In this document: positions 1 to 6,351 of the stretch, piece after piece
Layout: each line of letters begins with the position of its first letter
How positions within the stretch are numbered: the stretch's first letter is position 1
Source of the DNA: Thermoplasmata archaeon
GTDB lineage: Archaea > Thermoplasmatota > JAKEGO01
Direction: 5' to 3'
Assembly (NCBI GenBank): GCA_022615805.1
Contig: JAKEGO010000159.1
Location: 1 to 9,511 of the forward strand
Length of the DNA stretch: 9,511 nucleotides
Notes under the pieces: model-generated
Told to the model about the DNA's origin: nothing
The model's database searches: none
The model's input: only the letters and a program-made list of their open reading frames with translations
Made by a program: the position numbers and the translations under genes

Positions 1-1290
1 GGCCTGGTCGCCGTCCTCCTGATCGGGTGGGCCGTCTGGGCGATGTTCGCGGTCGAGAGGGCCGATAACTTCGAGTACACCACGACCGATGGCAGAACGC
101 GGGAACTTAGGGACCACGAAGGCGATATCGTCGTCATCGATTTCATGTTCTCAAGCTGCACAGCATGCCGGAAGGGGATGCCGGAGCTCGTCAAGTTCTA
201 CGAGAAATACCATGACGACATCGTGATGATCTCTGTGAGCCCCATCGAGGGTGGCCAGGAGCGGGATGACCTGCGCGATCTCAAGCGGGAGTTCGGGGCG
301 AGATGGGACTTCGCACAGATAGACGAGGAGATCGCCATCGAGGATTACGGTGTCACGGAGTACCCGACGATCATCATCCTGGACAAGGAGCAGTACGTCG
401 TGTACAAGGGGCACGGAGACGCGGGGGAGCTGGGCGACGAGGTCGACAAGGTCAAGGAGGGGCGCTCCACGCGACAGGCGATCCTGAAGGGGAGCATCTA
501 CACGATCGCGTTCGTCGCCGGAATGATGACCTTCTTCTCGCCATGCGCCTTCCCGCTGATGCCAGCCTACATGTCATACTACGTCACACTGGACGGTGCG
601 CAGGCGACGGATAGGGACCTGAACGCGGCGGTCAAGCGCGGCATCCTCCAGGGGTCCATTCCCGCGATGGCGATGCTGATGTTCTTCTCTATCGTGGGGA
701 TCATCGTCGGCCTGGCCGGGAGCGCGATCCTGGGCTATCTCGGCATCTTCGAGCTCATGATGGGACTGCTGATCGTCGGTTTCGGGGCGATGATGTTCCT
801 CGGCAGGGACATTCCGTTCCATTACATAACCACGCCTCTGAAGCAGCTCGCGGGAAGCGCCTACGGGCTCACGAAGAGGATCTCAGGTGGATTCATATCC
901 GTGGAGACCGCCGAGAAGGTAGCATCGAGGGTGACCGGAAGGGACGTCAAATTGAACGCGGAGGGACAGGGCCTGTTCCCGCTGTTCACATACGGCATCG
1001 TCTATGCCGCGGCCTCCTCCGCCTGCGTGGCGCCGCTCTTCTTCCTCATCATCACCTTCGCCCTGACGCAGGGTGGGGTCCTCGGTGGATTTGTGGTCCT
1101 CCTGCTCTACGGGCTGGGGATGGGCCTGCTCATGATAGTCTTCACGGCGGCCCTCGCGGCGGGCCGCATGAGCTTCATCGACGTGATGAAGAGGCACATG
1201 GCGTTCATCAAGAAGGTCAGCGCGCTCATCATGATCGTCGCAGGGCTCATCCTCGTCGTGTTCTGGCTCCAGGCAGAAGCGATCATCTGA
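1..1290 (+). CDS. Thioredoxin/TlpA-like domain fused to CcdA/DsbD membrane domain (5' partial)
   Basis: Probable thiol-disulfide electron carrier: the membrane domain would take reducing equivalents from cytoplasmic thioredoxin and pass them to the fused outward-facing thioredoxin domain. The frame is open from nt 1, and the residues before the first in-window ATG (nt 43) are a hydrophobic stretch (LVAVLLIGWAVWAMFAV). The true start therefore lies left of the window, and this stretch is a signal anchor. Counting from nt 1, the thioredoxin fold spans about 21-160, with CTAC at C53/C56 and the cis-proline motif YPT at P122. A CcdA domain with six predicted helices follows (about 164-195, 218-243, 247-268, 328-357, 362-388, 406-424), carrying SPCAFP (C182) and SACVAP (C342), the paired cysteines of this family. 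The loop between helices 3 and 4 is long, about 55 residues. The domain order is the reverse of the membrane-then-thioredoxin part of DsbD. Partner proteins are unknown: cytochrome c maturation or general disulfide reduction are both possible. Confidence 0.88.
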   Translation, partial: GLVAVLLIGWAVWAMFAVERADNFEYTTTDGRTRELRDHEGDIVVIDFMFSSCTACRKGMPELVKFYEKYHDDIVMISVSPIEGGQERDDLRDLKREFGARWDFAQIDEEIAIEDYGVTEYPTIIILDKEQYVVYKGHGDAGELGDEVDKVKEGRSTRQAILKGSIYTIAFVAGMMTFFSPCAFPLMPAYMSYYVTLDGAQATDRDLNAAVKRGILQGSIPAMAMLMFFSIVGIIVGLAGSAILGYLGIFELMMGLLIVGFGAMMFLGRDIPFHYITTPLKQLAGSAYGLTKRISGGFISVETAEKVASRVTGRDVKLNAEGQGLFPLFTYGIVYAAASSACVAPLFFLIITFALTQGGVLGGFVVLLLYGLGMGLLMIVFTAALAAGRMSFIDVMKRHMAFIKKVSALIMIVAGLILVVFWLQAEAII

Positions 1291-1334
1291 TGGCCGACCG
1301 CTCGGGATCGGTGCGAGGAGACGGGGATCCCTGC

Positions 1335-1991
1335 CTATCCCGCCCGGCTCAGCCTTCCGGTCGCGAGGAACCTCCGCATCGCGCCATCCCGGAACAGTCC
1401 GTATCTGAGGGCGATGGCGATGAGGAGGATGCCGCCCACGACCTCCCCTGCCTGAACGATGGGATCGGTGGCGAGGATGGTCAGCCAGTCGCCGTACTGG
1501 AAGTCCTCGGCAGGGAACGACCACCCCATGGCCGGCCATAAGAGCGTCCCGGGGTAGAGCCACATCCGGTCGAGCGCCAGGTGGGCCGTGCTCGCGAGGC
1601 CGAGGGCGATCGTGTTGACGTGGAGATCGGGCCATCCCCCGGGCCAGGCATCCGTCGATGTGTCATGTGCCCCGGAAGCCCATATCGCCAGCCCAACGGC
1701 GACGATGGCGAGGCTGAAGAGGAGGGTGTGGCCGACGAGCCGGCCGTTGTCGAGGGTGTCGGCAAGGACGACATGGCCGACGACCTTGTCGATCATGTCC
1801 CCGATCATCGAGCCGACGATCACGAAGCGGAAGTCCACCCTGTCCATCTTGGCGCCCGGACGAGCGAGGCCGGGGGTGCGGCAGACGTTGCAGGCCCTGG
1901 TCGCCTTCGGTTCGTGGCCGTGCCTGTCCAGGAACGCGAAGAGGCCGATCGCCGATGCCATGGCGATGCCGACGTGGCCGAGAGGGTACAT
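1335..1991 (-). CDS. YdjM/DUF457-like membrane-bound (putative metal-dependent hydrolase) protein
   Basis: Small integral membrane protein resembling the YdjM/DUF457 'metal-dependent hydrolase' group, whose biochemical role is poorly known. Numbering from an alternative ATG at nt 2003: H10 in a GHVG motif, a GDMID pair (D69/D72), GH92 after GR, and HLALD (H141/D145). These His/Asp residues lie in or next to hydrophobic helices, as expected for a membrane metal site. An insert after helix 1 carries C38-N-V-C41, which I do not associate with the family. The ATG at 1991 is preferred because a TATA-like box (2016-2022) is centred about 28 nt upstream of it, giving a leaderless start like those of neighbouring genes. 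The ATG at 2003 adds only four residues (MHGQ). The gene converges on the thioredoxin-CcdA gene, with 44 nt between the stops, and lies 60 nt downstream of the ABC ATPase with its own promoter. The family call is by motif pattern only. Confidence 0.7.
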   Translation of the reverse strand: MYPLGHVGIAMASAIGLFAFLDRHGHEPKATRACNVCRTPGLARPGAKMDRVDFRFVIVGSMIGDMIDKVVGHVVLADTLDNGRLVGHTLLFSLAIVAVGLAIWASGAHDTSTDAWPGGWPDLHVNTIALGLASTAHLALDRMWLYPGTLLWPAMGWSFPAEDFQYGDWLTILATDPIVQAGEVVGGILLIAIALRYGLFRDGAMRRFLATGRLSRAG

Positions 1992-2013
1992 CTGGCCGTG
2001 CATTGCGCGACGT

Positions 2014-2026
2014 CAGATAAAACGTT
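2014..2026 (-). promoter_or_regulatory. Promoter of the YdjM/DUF457-like gene
   Basis: Read on the minus strand this is AAACGTTTTATCTG. The TTTTAT core is centred about 28 nt before the ATG at 1991, the usual archaeal TATA spacing for a leaderless transcript. It sits in the roughly 48-nt gap after the ABC ATPase stop, so the downstream gene need not rely on read-through. The AAACGTT part is shared with the next two promoters. Confidence 0.5.
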
Positions 2027-2051
2027 TGGGGATGGCGGTGCGGCAGGTCGC

Positions 2052-3020
2052 TCACGGCCTGCGTCCAGGCTTTCCCTTCTCCCTGCTGGCCTGGCGGCGC
2101 TTCCTTTCCACGACCTCCAGGTAGGCATCCTCGAGGGACATCTCCCGGTGGATGATCCCGGAGACCTCCAGGCCCGCCTCGACGAGCATGTCGTTGACCC
2201 TGGCGGCGATGTGGTCCGCGCCCCTCTCGAAACCATGAAGGGCGAACCCCCATGGAGTCCTGGTGACACTGCCGAGGGCGGCGATACCCTCCATCACCTG
2301 CGCACCGGCGCCGGTGACATGGAACTCGATGAACCTCCCCGCGCCGTCCCGCAGGAGGTCCTTGATGCCCTCGGGAGACCCCTGAGTGATGACCTTGCCC
2401 TGGCGGACGATGGCCACCCTGTCGCACAGGGCGTCCACCTCGCTGAGTATGTGCGTCGACATGAAGATGGTGCATCCGCTGGCGTGGGCCCTCTTGAGGA
2501 GCTCCCTGGCGTGCGCGATGCCCTCGGGATCGAGGCCGGTGGTCGGCTCGTCGAGCAGCAGGACGTCCGGCGAGGTCATCAGGGCCTGGGCCAGGGCCAG
2601 CCGTTTGCGCATGCCGAAGGAGAGCCCGTCGGCGCTCCTGTCGGCGACGTGGTGGAGCCGCACCTCTCGCAGCAGCTGGCTCGCGCGTCCCTCCGGGTCC
2701 TCGACGTCGTAGAACGTCGCATGGTGGAGGAGGTTCCCGATGACGGACATGTCGGGGTAGAAGCCCGGATTCTCCACCATCAGGCCGATCCGACGGCGGA
2801 CCTCGAGTGGCTCCTTCAGGATGTCATGCCCGGCCACGATGGCGGTCCCCGAGTCCGGCCTGATCACGGTGGCGAGGACCCTGATGGTGGTCGTCTTGCC
2901 GGCCCCGTTCGGGCCGAGGAACCCGAAGAACGAGCCCTCTGGCACGGTGAGGTCGAGCCCGCGGATGGCCCGGACCTCGCCGAAGGCGCGGACGAGCCCC
3001 TCTGTCCGGATGGCGTCCAT
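2052..3020 (-). CDS. ABC-2-type transporter ATP-binding protein
   Basis: Cytoplasmic ATPase subunit of an ABC-2 type (CcmA/DrrA/NatA-like) transporter, usually an exporter of drugs, lipids or peptides; the substrate is not predictable here. Motifs, numbered from the ATG at 3020: Walker A GPNGAGKT (36-43), signature LSFGMRKR (133-140), Walker B LLLDEP (154-159) with D-loop GLD (162-164), and switch His H190 (STHIL). The usual Q-loop Gln position holds E83 (LMVENPGFYP), a variant seen in some ABC-2 ATPases. About 120 residues after the D-loop form a C-terminal extension, ending in a basic tail (RKRRQASREKGKPGRRP). Length 322 residues is normal for the group. No permease lies on either side: the next gene downstream is the YdjM-like protein and upstream is a divergent rubrerythrin. 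The start is supported by a TATA box 25 nt upstream; AGGAGG abuts the ATG directly and is too close to act as a ribosome binding site. Confidence 0.93.
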   Translation of the reverse strand: MDAIRTEGLVRAFGEVRAIRGLDLTVPEGSFFGFLGPNGAGKTTTIRVLATVIRPDSGTAIVAGHDILKEPLEVRRRIGLMVENPGFYPDMSVIGNLLHHATFYDVEDPEGRASQLLREVRLHHVADRSADGLSFGMRKRLALAQALMTSPDVLLLDEPTTGLDPEGIAHARELLKRAHASGCTIFMSTHILSEVDALCDRVAIVRQGKVITQGSPEGIKDLLRDGAGRFIEFHVTGAGAQVMEGIAALGSVTRTPWGFALHGFERGADHIAARVNDMLVEAGLEVSGIIHREMSLEDAYLEVVERKRRQASREKGKPGRRP

Positions 3021-3040
3021 CCTCCTGCTATCTGCAAGAG

Positions 3041-3054
3041 GTTATTTAACGGTT
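3041..3054 (-). promoter_or_regulatory. Promoter of the ABC ATPase gene
   Basis: Minus-strand reading AACCGTTAAATAAC; the TTAAATAA core is centred about 25 nt upstream of the ATG at 3020. This fits a leaderless mRNA. It lies in the 150-nt divergent intergenic region shared with the rubrerythrin-like gene. Confidence 0.55.
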
Positions 3055-3130
3055 GGTCGGAGCCCCTGGGAATGCAGGGCGTCCCCGAGGCGCGATCCTC
3101 ACCTGTGCGGTCGCCGACATCACTTCGGAC

Positions 3131-3144
3131 AAAACGTTATGTAT
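3131..3144 (+). promoter_or_regulatory. Promoter of the rubrerythrin-like gene
   Basis: AAAACGTTATGTAT, with the TTATGTA core centred about 30 nt before the ATG at 3171. There is no Shine-Dalgarno sequence before the ATG (GCACCAGAGC), so a leaderless start is likely. The TATA end overlaps a perfect 14-bp palindrome at 3143-3156. Confidence 0.5.
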
Positions 3145-3156
3145 CCCCCGGGGGAT
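3143..3156. promoter_or_regulatory. Perfect 14-bp palindrome, candidate operator
   Basis: ATCCCCCGGGGGAT is perfectly self-complementary and lies between the TATA box and the start codon of the rubrerythrin-like gene. That is the position where a bound dimeric repressor would block transcription. Its CCCCCGGGGG core recurs upstream of the priS promoter. A regulatory role is inferred from position and symmetry only. Confidence 0.35.
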
Positions 3157-3170
3157 TGCCGCACCAGAGC

Positions 3171-3803
3171 ATGAAAGAGTTCGTCCTGGAGCAGATCGAG
3201 GAAGCGGTCCAACTTGAGGAGGACGGGTTCCATTTCTACACCGGGCTCGCCTCCGGTTCTCACGGCCTCGTCAAGGACATGTTCGTCGCGCTGGCCGGCG
3301 ACGAGGCGCGGCACAAGGCCACGTTCATCATGATGCGGGACTCCTTCAAGCGGAGGGCGAGGTTCGTCTCGGACGGGGAGCTCCAGGTCCGACGCCTTCC
3401 TCTGTTCGAGGAGGTCAGGGAGGAGTTCGGGAACAAGAAGAGGTACGAGAAGGCCGCCATCGACTCGTCCTTCGGCCAGACCACCGTCGCCGACACGCTC
3501 AACATCGCCCTCGCGGCGGAGCAGAAGAGCGTCGACCATTACCGGGGACTGCTCGAGCACGCACGCGACATGGACCTCATCGTGTCGCTGGAGCGGATCA
3601 TCTCCGAGGAGGTCATCCACCTGAAGCTCCTCGAGGCCCAGAGGGACCACCTCAGGGAGTACGGGTTCTGGTTCCGGCCGGAGGAGTTCTACCACTTTCG
3701 CCGGACCACGGAGCAGGATATGCGCGATTTCCTCCTCTCGGAGGGATACGACATCCCAAGTCCGGTAACCAGGGACGACGTCGAGTGGGAGGTCAACGAG
3801 TAG
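3171..3803 (+). CDS. Rubrerythrin/ferritin-like diiron protein without rubredoxin domain
   Basis: Soluble four-helix-bundle protein of 210 residues. Members of this superfamily commonly use a diiron centre to reduce peroxide or to handle iron or oxygen. Both halves of the expected ligand pattern are visible: E16 seven residues before Y23 (EEDGFHFY) and E45-x-x-H48 (GDEARH) in the first half, then E117 seven before Y124 (AEQKSVDHY) and E147-x-x-H150 (SEEVIH) in the second. The bundle is followed by about 50 acidic, hydrophilic residues. The protein has no cysteine, so it lacks the rubredoxin-type iron site of classical rubrerythrin and would need an external electron donor. The start is set by the TATA position and by the domain beginning at residue 1. 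It is divergent from the ABC ATPase. Its exact role (peroxidase, oxidase or iron storage) is not determined by sequence. Confidence 0.85.
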   Translation: MKEFVLEQIEEAVQLEEDGFHFYTGLASGSHGLVKDMFVALAGDEARHKATFIMMRDSFKRRARFVSDGELQVRRLPLFEEVREEFGNKKRYEKAAIDSSFGQTTVADTLNIALAAEQKSVDHYRGLLEHARDMDLIVSLERIISEEVIHLKLLEAQRDHLREYGFWFRPEEFYHFRRTTEQDMRDFLLSEGYDIPSPVTRDDVEWEVNE

Positions 3804-3827
3804 CCGGTGGTCGGACACGGACCATGC

Positions 3828-3850
3828 CGATGGGGTCCCGTTCGCCATCG
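3828..3850 (+). other. Small inverted repeat (hairpin) after the rubrerythrin-like gene
   Basis: CGATGG (3828-3833) pairs with CCATCG (3845-3850) around an 11-nt loop, starting 25 nt after the stop codon. There is no T-tract, so it does not look like a typical archaeal oligo-T terminator. It could be an mRNA 3'-end structure. A 6-bp stem in GC-rich DNA may be chance. Confidence 0.2.
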
Positions 3851-3915
3851 AGAGCGCGACCAGGCGGCTCTCACGCCGAAGCGGGGACGGCCCCATATAT
3901 GCTCGTTCAACAATC

Positions 3916-3923
3916 CTTTAATA
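3916..3923 (+). promoter_or_regulatory. Promoter of galU
   Basis: CTTTAATA is centred about 26 nt before the ATG at 3946, matching the leaderless pattern in this window. A second AT-rich element, CATATATG (3894-3901), lies further upstream and would fit the alternative ATG at 3928, so two start sites are possible. Confidence 0.5.
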
Positions 3924-3945
3924 GCAAATGTCGATAGACGGGGCT

Positions 3946-4806
3946 ATGAAGGCCGTCATCCCGGCCGCGGGACTCGGGACCAGGTTCCTTCCCGCAACCA
4001 AGGTCATTCCCAAGGAGATGGTGCCGATCCTCGACAAACCTGCCATACAGTACGTCGTGGAGGAGGCTATCAAGGAGGGCATCGAGGACATCCTCATCAT
4101 CACGAGCAGGTGGAAGCACTCCATCGTCGACCACTTCGACAGGTCGCTCGAGCTCGAGTACTATCTCAAGGAGAAGGACAAGGACGAGCACTTCCATCAG
4201 GTCATGGACATCGGGAACATGGCCCGCATCCATTACATCCGGCAGAAGGTCCCGAGGGGCCTCGGGGACGCCCTCCTGCACGCGAAGGACTATGTCGGCG
4301 ACGAGCCTTTCACCGTCCTGCTGCCAGACGACATCATCGTCTCGGACCGCCCCGCCATAGGTCAGCTCATGGACGTCCACCGCTCGACCGGGGGCCCGGT
4401 CGTCGCCCTCGAGCACGTCCCGAAGGACCGTATCTCCCGCTACGGTGTCGCCAGTGCAAAGCGGACCGGGGAAAGGACCCACAGGATACTCGACGTCGTG
4501 GAGAAGCCGCCAGCCGAGGAGGCGCCGTCGGACCTCGCCCTGATCGGCAGGTACGTCCTTCCCTGCGAGATCTTCGAGGCCTTCGAGGACATCGAGCCCG
4601 GGTACGGCGGCGAGATACAGCTCAGCGACGCCATCAGGTACCTGCTCGATGACATGGACTTCACGGGGTACGAGTTCGAGGGGAAGCGGTACGACGTGGG
4701 CAACGTACCGGGGTGGCTCGAGGCGAACGTCGAGATGGCGCTCCATAACGGACAATACTCCGACATCGCCCGCGACCTGATAGTCAGGCTGCACGCGGAC
4801 CTCTGA
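3946..4806 (+). CDS. galU: UTP-glucose-1-phosphate uridylyltransferase
   Basis: Cytoplasmic nucleotidyltransferase making UDP-glucose from UTP and glucose-1-phosphate, a precursor for surface polysaccharide, glycolipid and protein glycosylation. The N-terminus is the family signature, GLGTRFLPATKVIPKEM (9-25), which holds the nucleotide-binding glycine loop and catalytic basic residues. LPDDII (126-131) holds the metal-binding aspartate region and VVEKP (184-188) the sugar-binding Glu/Lys. YGGEIQLSDAI near the C-terminus is also typical of GalU. At 286 residues it is close to the bacterial and archaeal family size (about 290-300). I chose the ATG at 3946 because the protein then begins MKAVIPAAG, as most homologues do, and the TATA box at 3916-3923 is correctly spaced. 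An in-frame ATG at 3928 would add MSIDGA. It is a monocistronic-looking gene with 142 nt before it and 190 nt after it, so it is not visibly tied to a glycan cluster. Related thymidylyltransferases are less likely given the PKEM and GGEIQLSD motifs. Confidence 0.93.
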   Translation: MKAVIPAAGLGTRFLPATKVIPKEMVPILDKPAIQYVVEEAIKEGIEDILIITSRWKHSIVDHFDRSLELEYYLKEKDKDEHFHQVMDIGNMARIHYIRQKVPRGLGDALLHAKDYVGDEPFTVLLPDDIIVSDRPAIGQLMDVHRSTGGPVVALEHVPKDRISRYGVASAKRTGERTHRILDVVEKPPAEEAPSDLALIGRYVLPCEIFEAFEDIEPGYGGEIQLSDAIRYLLDDMDFTGYEFEGKRYDVGNVPGWLEANVEMALHNGQYSDIARDLIVRLHADL

Positions 4807-4855
4807 GGCGGCCTTCGACGCTCGACGGACCCGCCCGCCAGGAGAGGGGGGAACC

Positions 4856-4865
4856 CGGGATCCCG
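4856..4865. repeat. 10-bp palindrome in the galU-priS gap
   Basis: CGGGATCCCG is perfectly self-complementary and sits 50 nt after the galU stop. It could be a protein-binding site or chance in GC-rich DNA. No gene is seen between galU and priS. Confidence 0.2.
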
Positions 4866-4944
4866 AATGGGCGTTACCTTTGCGACGGTCCCGATGGAAC
4901 CGCCGCCATATCCGATAAGGAGACCTCAGCCCCGCGTCGATCGT

Positions 4945-4954
4945 CCCCCGGGGG
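4945..4954. promoter_or_regulatory. CCCCCGGGGG palindrome upstream of priS
   Basis: This perfect 10-bp palindrome lies 10 nt upstream of the priS TATA box. It is the same core found in the rubrerythrin-like promoter at 3145-3154. Its position beside a core promoter suggests a regulator site, but only two copies are visible. Confidence 0.3.
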
Positions 4955-4963
4955 CGCCTCCAG

Positions 4964-4972
4964 TAAATTTAT
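4964..4972 (+). promoter_or_regulatory. Promoter of priS
   Basis: TAAATTTAT is centred 29 nt before the priS ATG at 4997, with no Shine-Dalgarno sequence in CCGACGAGTCCACCCG. This is a clear leaderless archaeal arrangement in an otherwise GC-rich gap. Confidence 0.6.
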
Positions 4973-4996
4973 CTACCCTCCCGACGAGTCCACCCG

Positions 4997-6214
4997 ATGG
5001 AGGAGTTGGCCTTCCTCAGGGAACGGTTCCTCGGTCACTACCGCGCGAATCCGCCAGCGATGCCCCCAAGGTTCGCCAGGAGGGAGTGGGGGTTCATGTT
5101 CTTCGGGGGAGGGTACATGATGCGCCACATCGCGTTCGCAACGGCCGCGGAGGCCAGTGACTTCTTCCTGAGGAAGGTGCCCTCGCACGCTTACTATAGC
5201 ACGGCCTACTACTCGGAACCCGGGGCGCAGAGGATGCAGGAGAAGGGATGGCTCGGCGCCGACCTCATCTTCGATCTCGACGCCGACCACCTGCCGAACG
5301 CCGCCGGGATGACCTACGAGGACCAGCTCGCCGCCGTGAAACCGGAGATGGCGAAACTGCTCGACGACTTCATACTCGGCGACCTCGGCATCGGCGAGGA
5401 GCACGTGAGGCTGGCCTTCTCCGGCGGGAGGGGGTATCACCTCCACGTCTCTCATCCGGGGGTCGTGGGCCTGCCGTCATCGGCGAGGAGGGAGATCATC
5501 GACTACGTCACCGGCAAGGGGATCAACCTCGACACAGTGCTGCACAAGATCGCCATCGGATCGAAGACCAAGGGGCGGTTCACGACCGACACGTTTGCGC
5601 GACGGCTCGACCCCTCGACGGCCTCGGGCTGGCCTGGCAGGATAACTCGCGGCGTGCTTGAGGAGCTCCGTCATATACAGGAGTTGAACGACGGGGACGC
5701 GATCGCCTATCTGACAGGGGCTGACGCTTCCGGGAAGAAGCGGTTCGAGGGCATCGGAAAGAAGCGCGCCAACGAGATACTCGCCCGGCTCAGGACCATC
5801 GCCACATGGCAGGATGACGTTTCCAATGGCATAATCGACATCTTCGGGGACAACTTCCCGGTCGACCATTTCATCGAGACGGTCATCGAGAAGGTGAAGG
5901 TGCCGCTGACCGGCGAGGCCGACGAGCCCGTCACCACCGACATCAAGCGGCTCATCAGGGTCCCCGGCTCCCTCCACGGCAAGACCGGGATGCTTACCGT
6001 CGCCCTCACCGTCGACGAGTTCCGGGCGTTCGACCCCCTGACCGACGCGATCGCCTTCGGGGATGAGGAGGTCAGGGTGAACGTCGTAAAGGAGACCTCC
6101 GTCGGCCTCGGTGGCGTGACGAGGAGGTACCCCCAGGGAGAGGCGTCGGTCCCCGAGTACGTCGCCGTTTTCATGATCGCGAGGAGGATGGCCACCCTGC
6201 CCGGGAATGGTTGA
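4997..6214 (+). CDS. priS: DNA primase small (catalytic) subunit
   Basis: Catalytic subunit of the archaeal/eukaryotic-type primase, which with PriL makes the RNA/DNA primers for replication. The catalytic acidic motif is DLDAD (93-97), the nucleotide-binding motif SGGRGYHLHV is at 142-151, and RVPGSLHG at 321-328 is the conserved basic/His motif. The N-terminus has the expected RREWGFM segment. The 405 residues are at the long end for the family. The protein contains no cysteine at all, so the zinc knuckle found between the DLDAD and SGGRG motifs in Pyrococcus-type PriS is absent. Residues 246-265 (GKKRFEGIGKKRANEILARL) read like one helix-hairpin-helix DNA-binding motif, lying between the conserved core and the RVPGSLHG motif. 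The ATG at 4997 is fixed by the TATA box 29 nt upstream. PriL is not in the window. The gene converges on the pelA operon, 137 nt away; that gap has only a weak 5-bp inverted repeat (6236-6253). Confidence 0.95.
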   Translation: MEELAFLRERFLGHYRANPPAMPPRFARREWGFMFFGGGYMMRHIAFATAAEASDFFLRKVPSHAYYSTAYYSEPGAQRMQEKGWLGADLIFDLDADHLPNAAGMTYEDQLAAVKPEMAKLLDDFILGDLGIGEEHVRLAFSGGRGYHLHVSHPGVVGLPSSARREIIDYVTGKGINLDTVLHKIAIGSKTKGRFTTDTFARRLDPSTASGWPGRITRGVLEELRHIQELNDGDAIAYLTGADASGKKRFEGIGKKRANEILARLRTIATWQDDVSNGIIDIFGDNFPVDHFIETVIEKVKVPLTGEADEPVTTDIKRLIRVPGSLHGKTGMLTVALTVDEFRAFDPLTDAIAFGDEEVRVNVVKETSVGLGGVTRRYPQGEASVPEYVAVFMIARRMATLPGNG

Positions 6215-6351
6215 GACATCTCTCGCGGGCGATCAGGGGAATGCGATCTCCCCGACGCCGTTGCCCCGCGTTCGTATCCCTTGAGTGGACGGGCGCAAGC
6301 GCCAGCAGGACCAATGCTGATCAGGAAACGATGGTGGCAGGGATCGGATGT

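Noticed and set aside
1323..1341. GGGAT/ATCCC inverted repeat between the first two convergent genes as a terminator
   Set aside because: Only a 5-bp stem, without a T-tract, partly inside the minus-strand gene. Not supportable as a terminator.
1581..3170. Long plus-strand open frame (740 codons) running antisense to the YdjM-like and ABC genes and into the rubrerythrin-like gene
   Set aside because: The first 530 codons mirror two well-supported minus-strand genes and give a Pro/Gly/Arg/Glu-rich sequence with no motifs. High GC keeps antisense frames open. Only the part from the ATG at 3171 is a real protein.
3804..3927. Possible tRNA or small RNA between the rubrerythrin-like gene and galU
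   Set aside because: Short GC stems are present, but there is no T-arm consensus, no acceptor stem and no cloverleaf on either strand.
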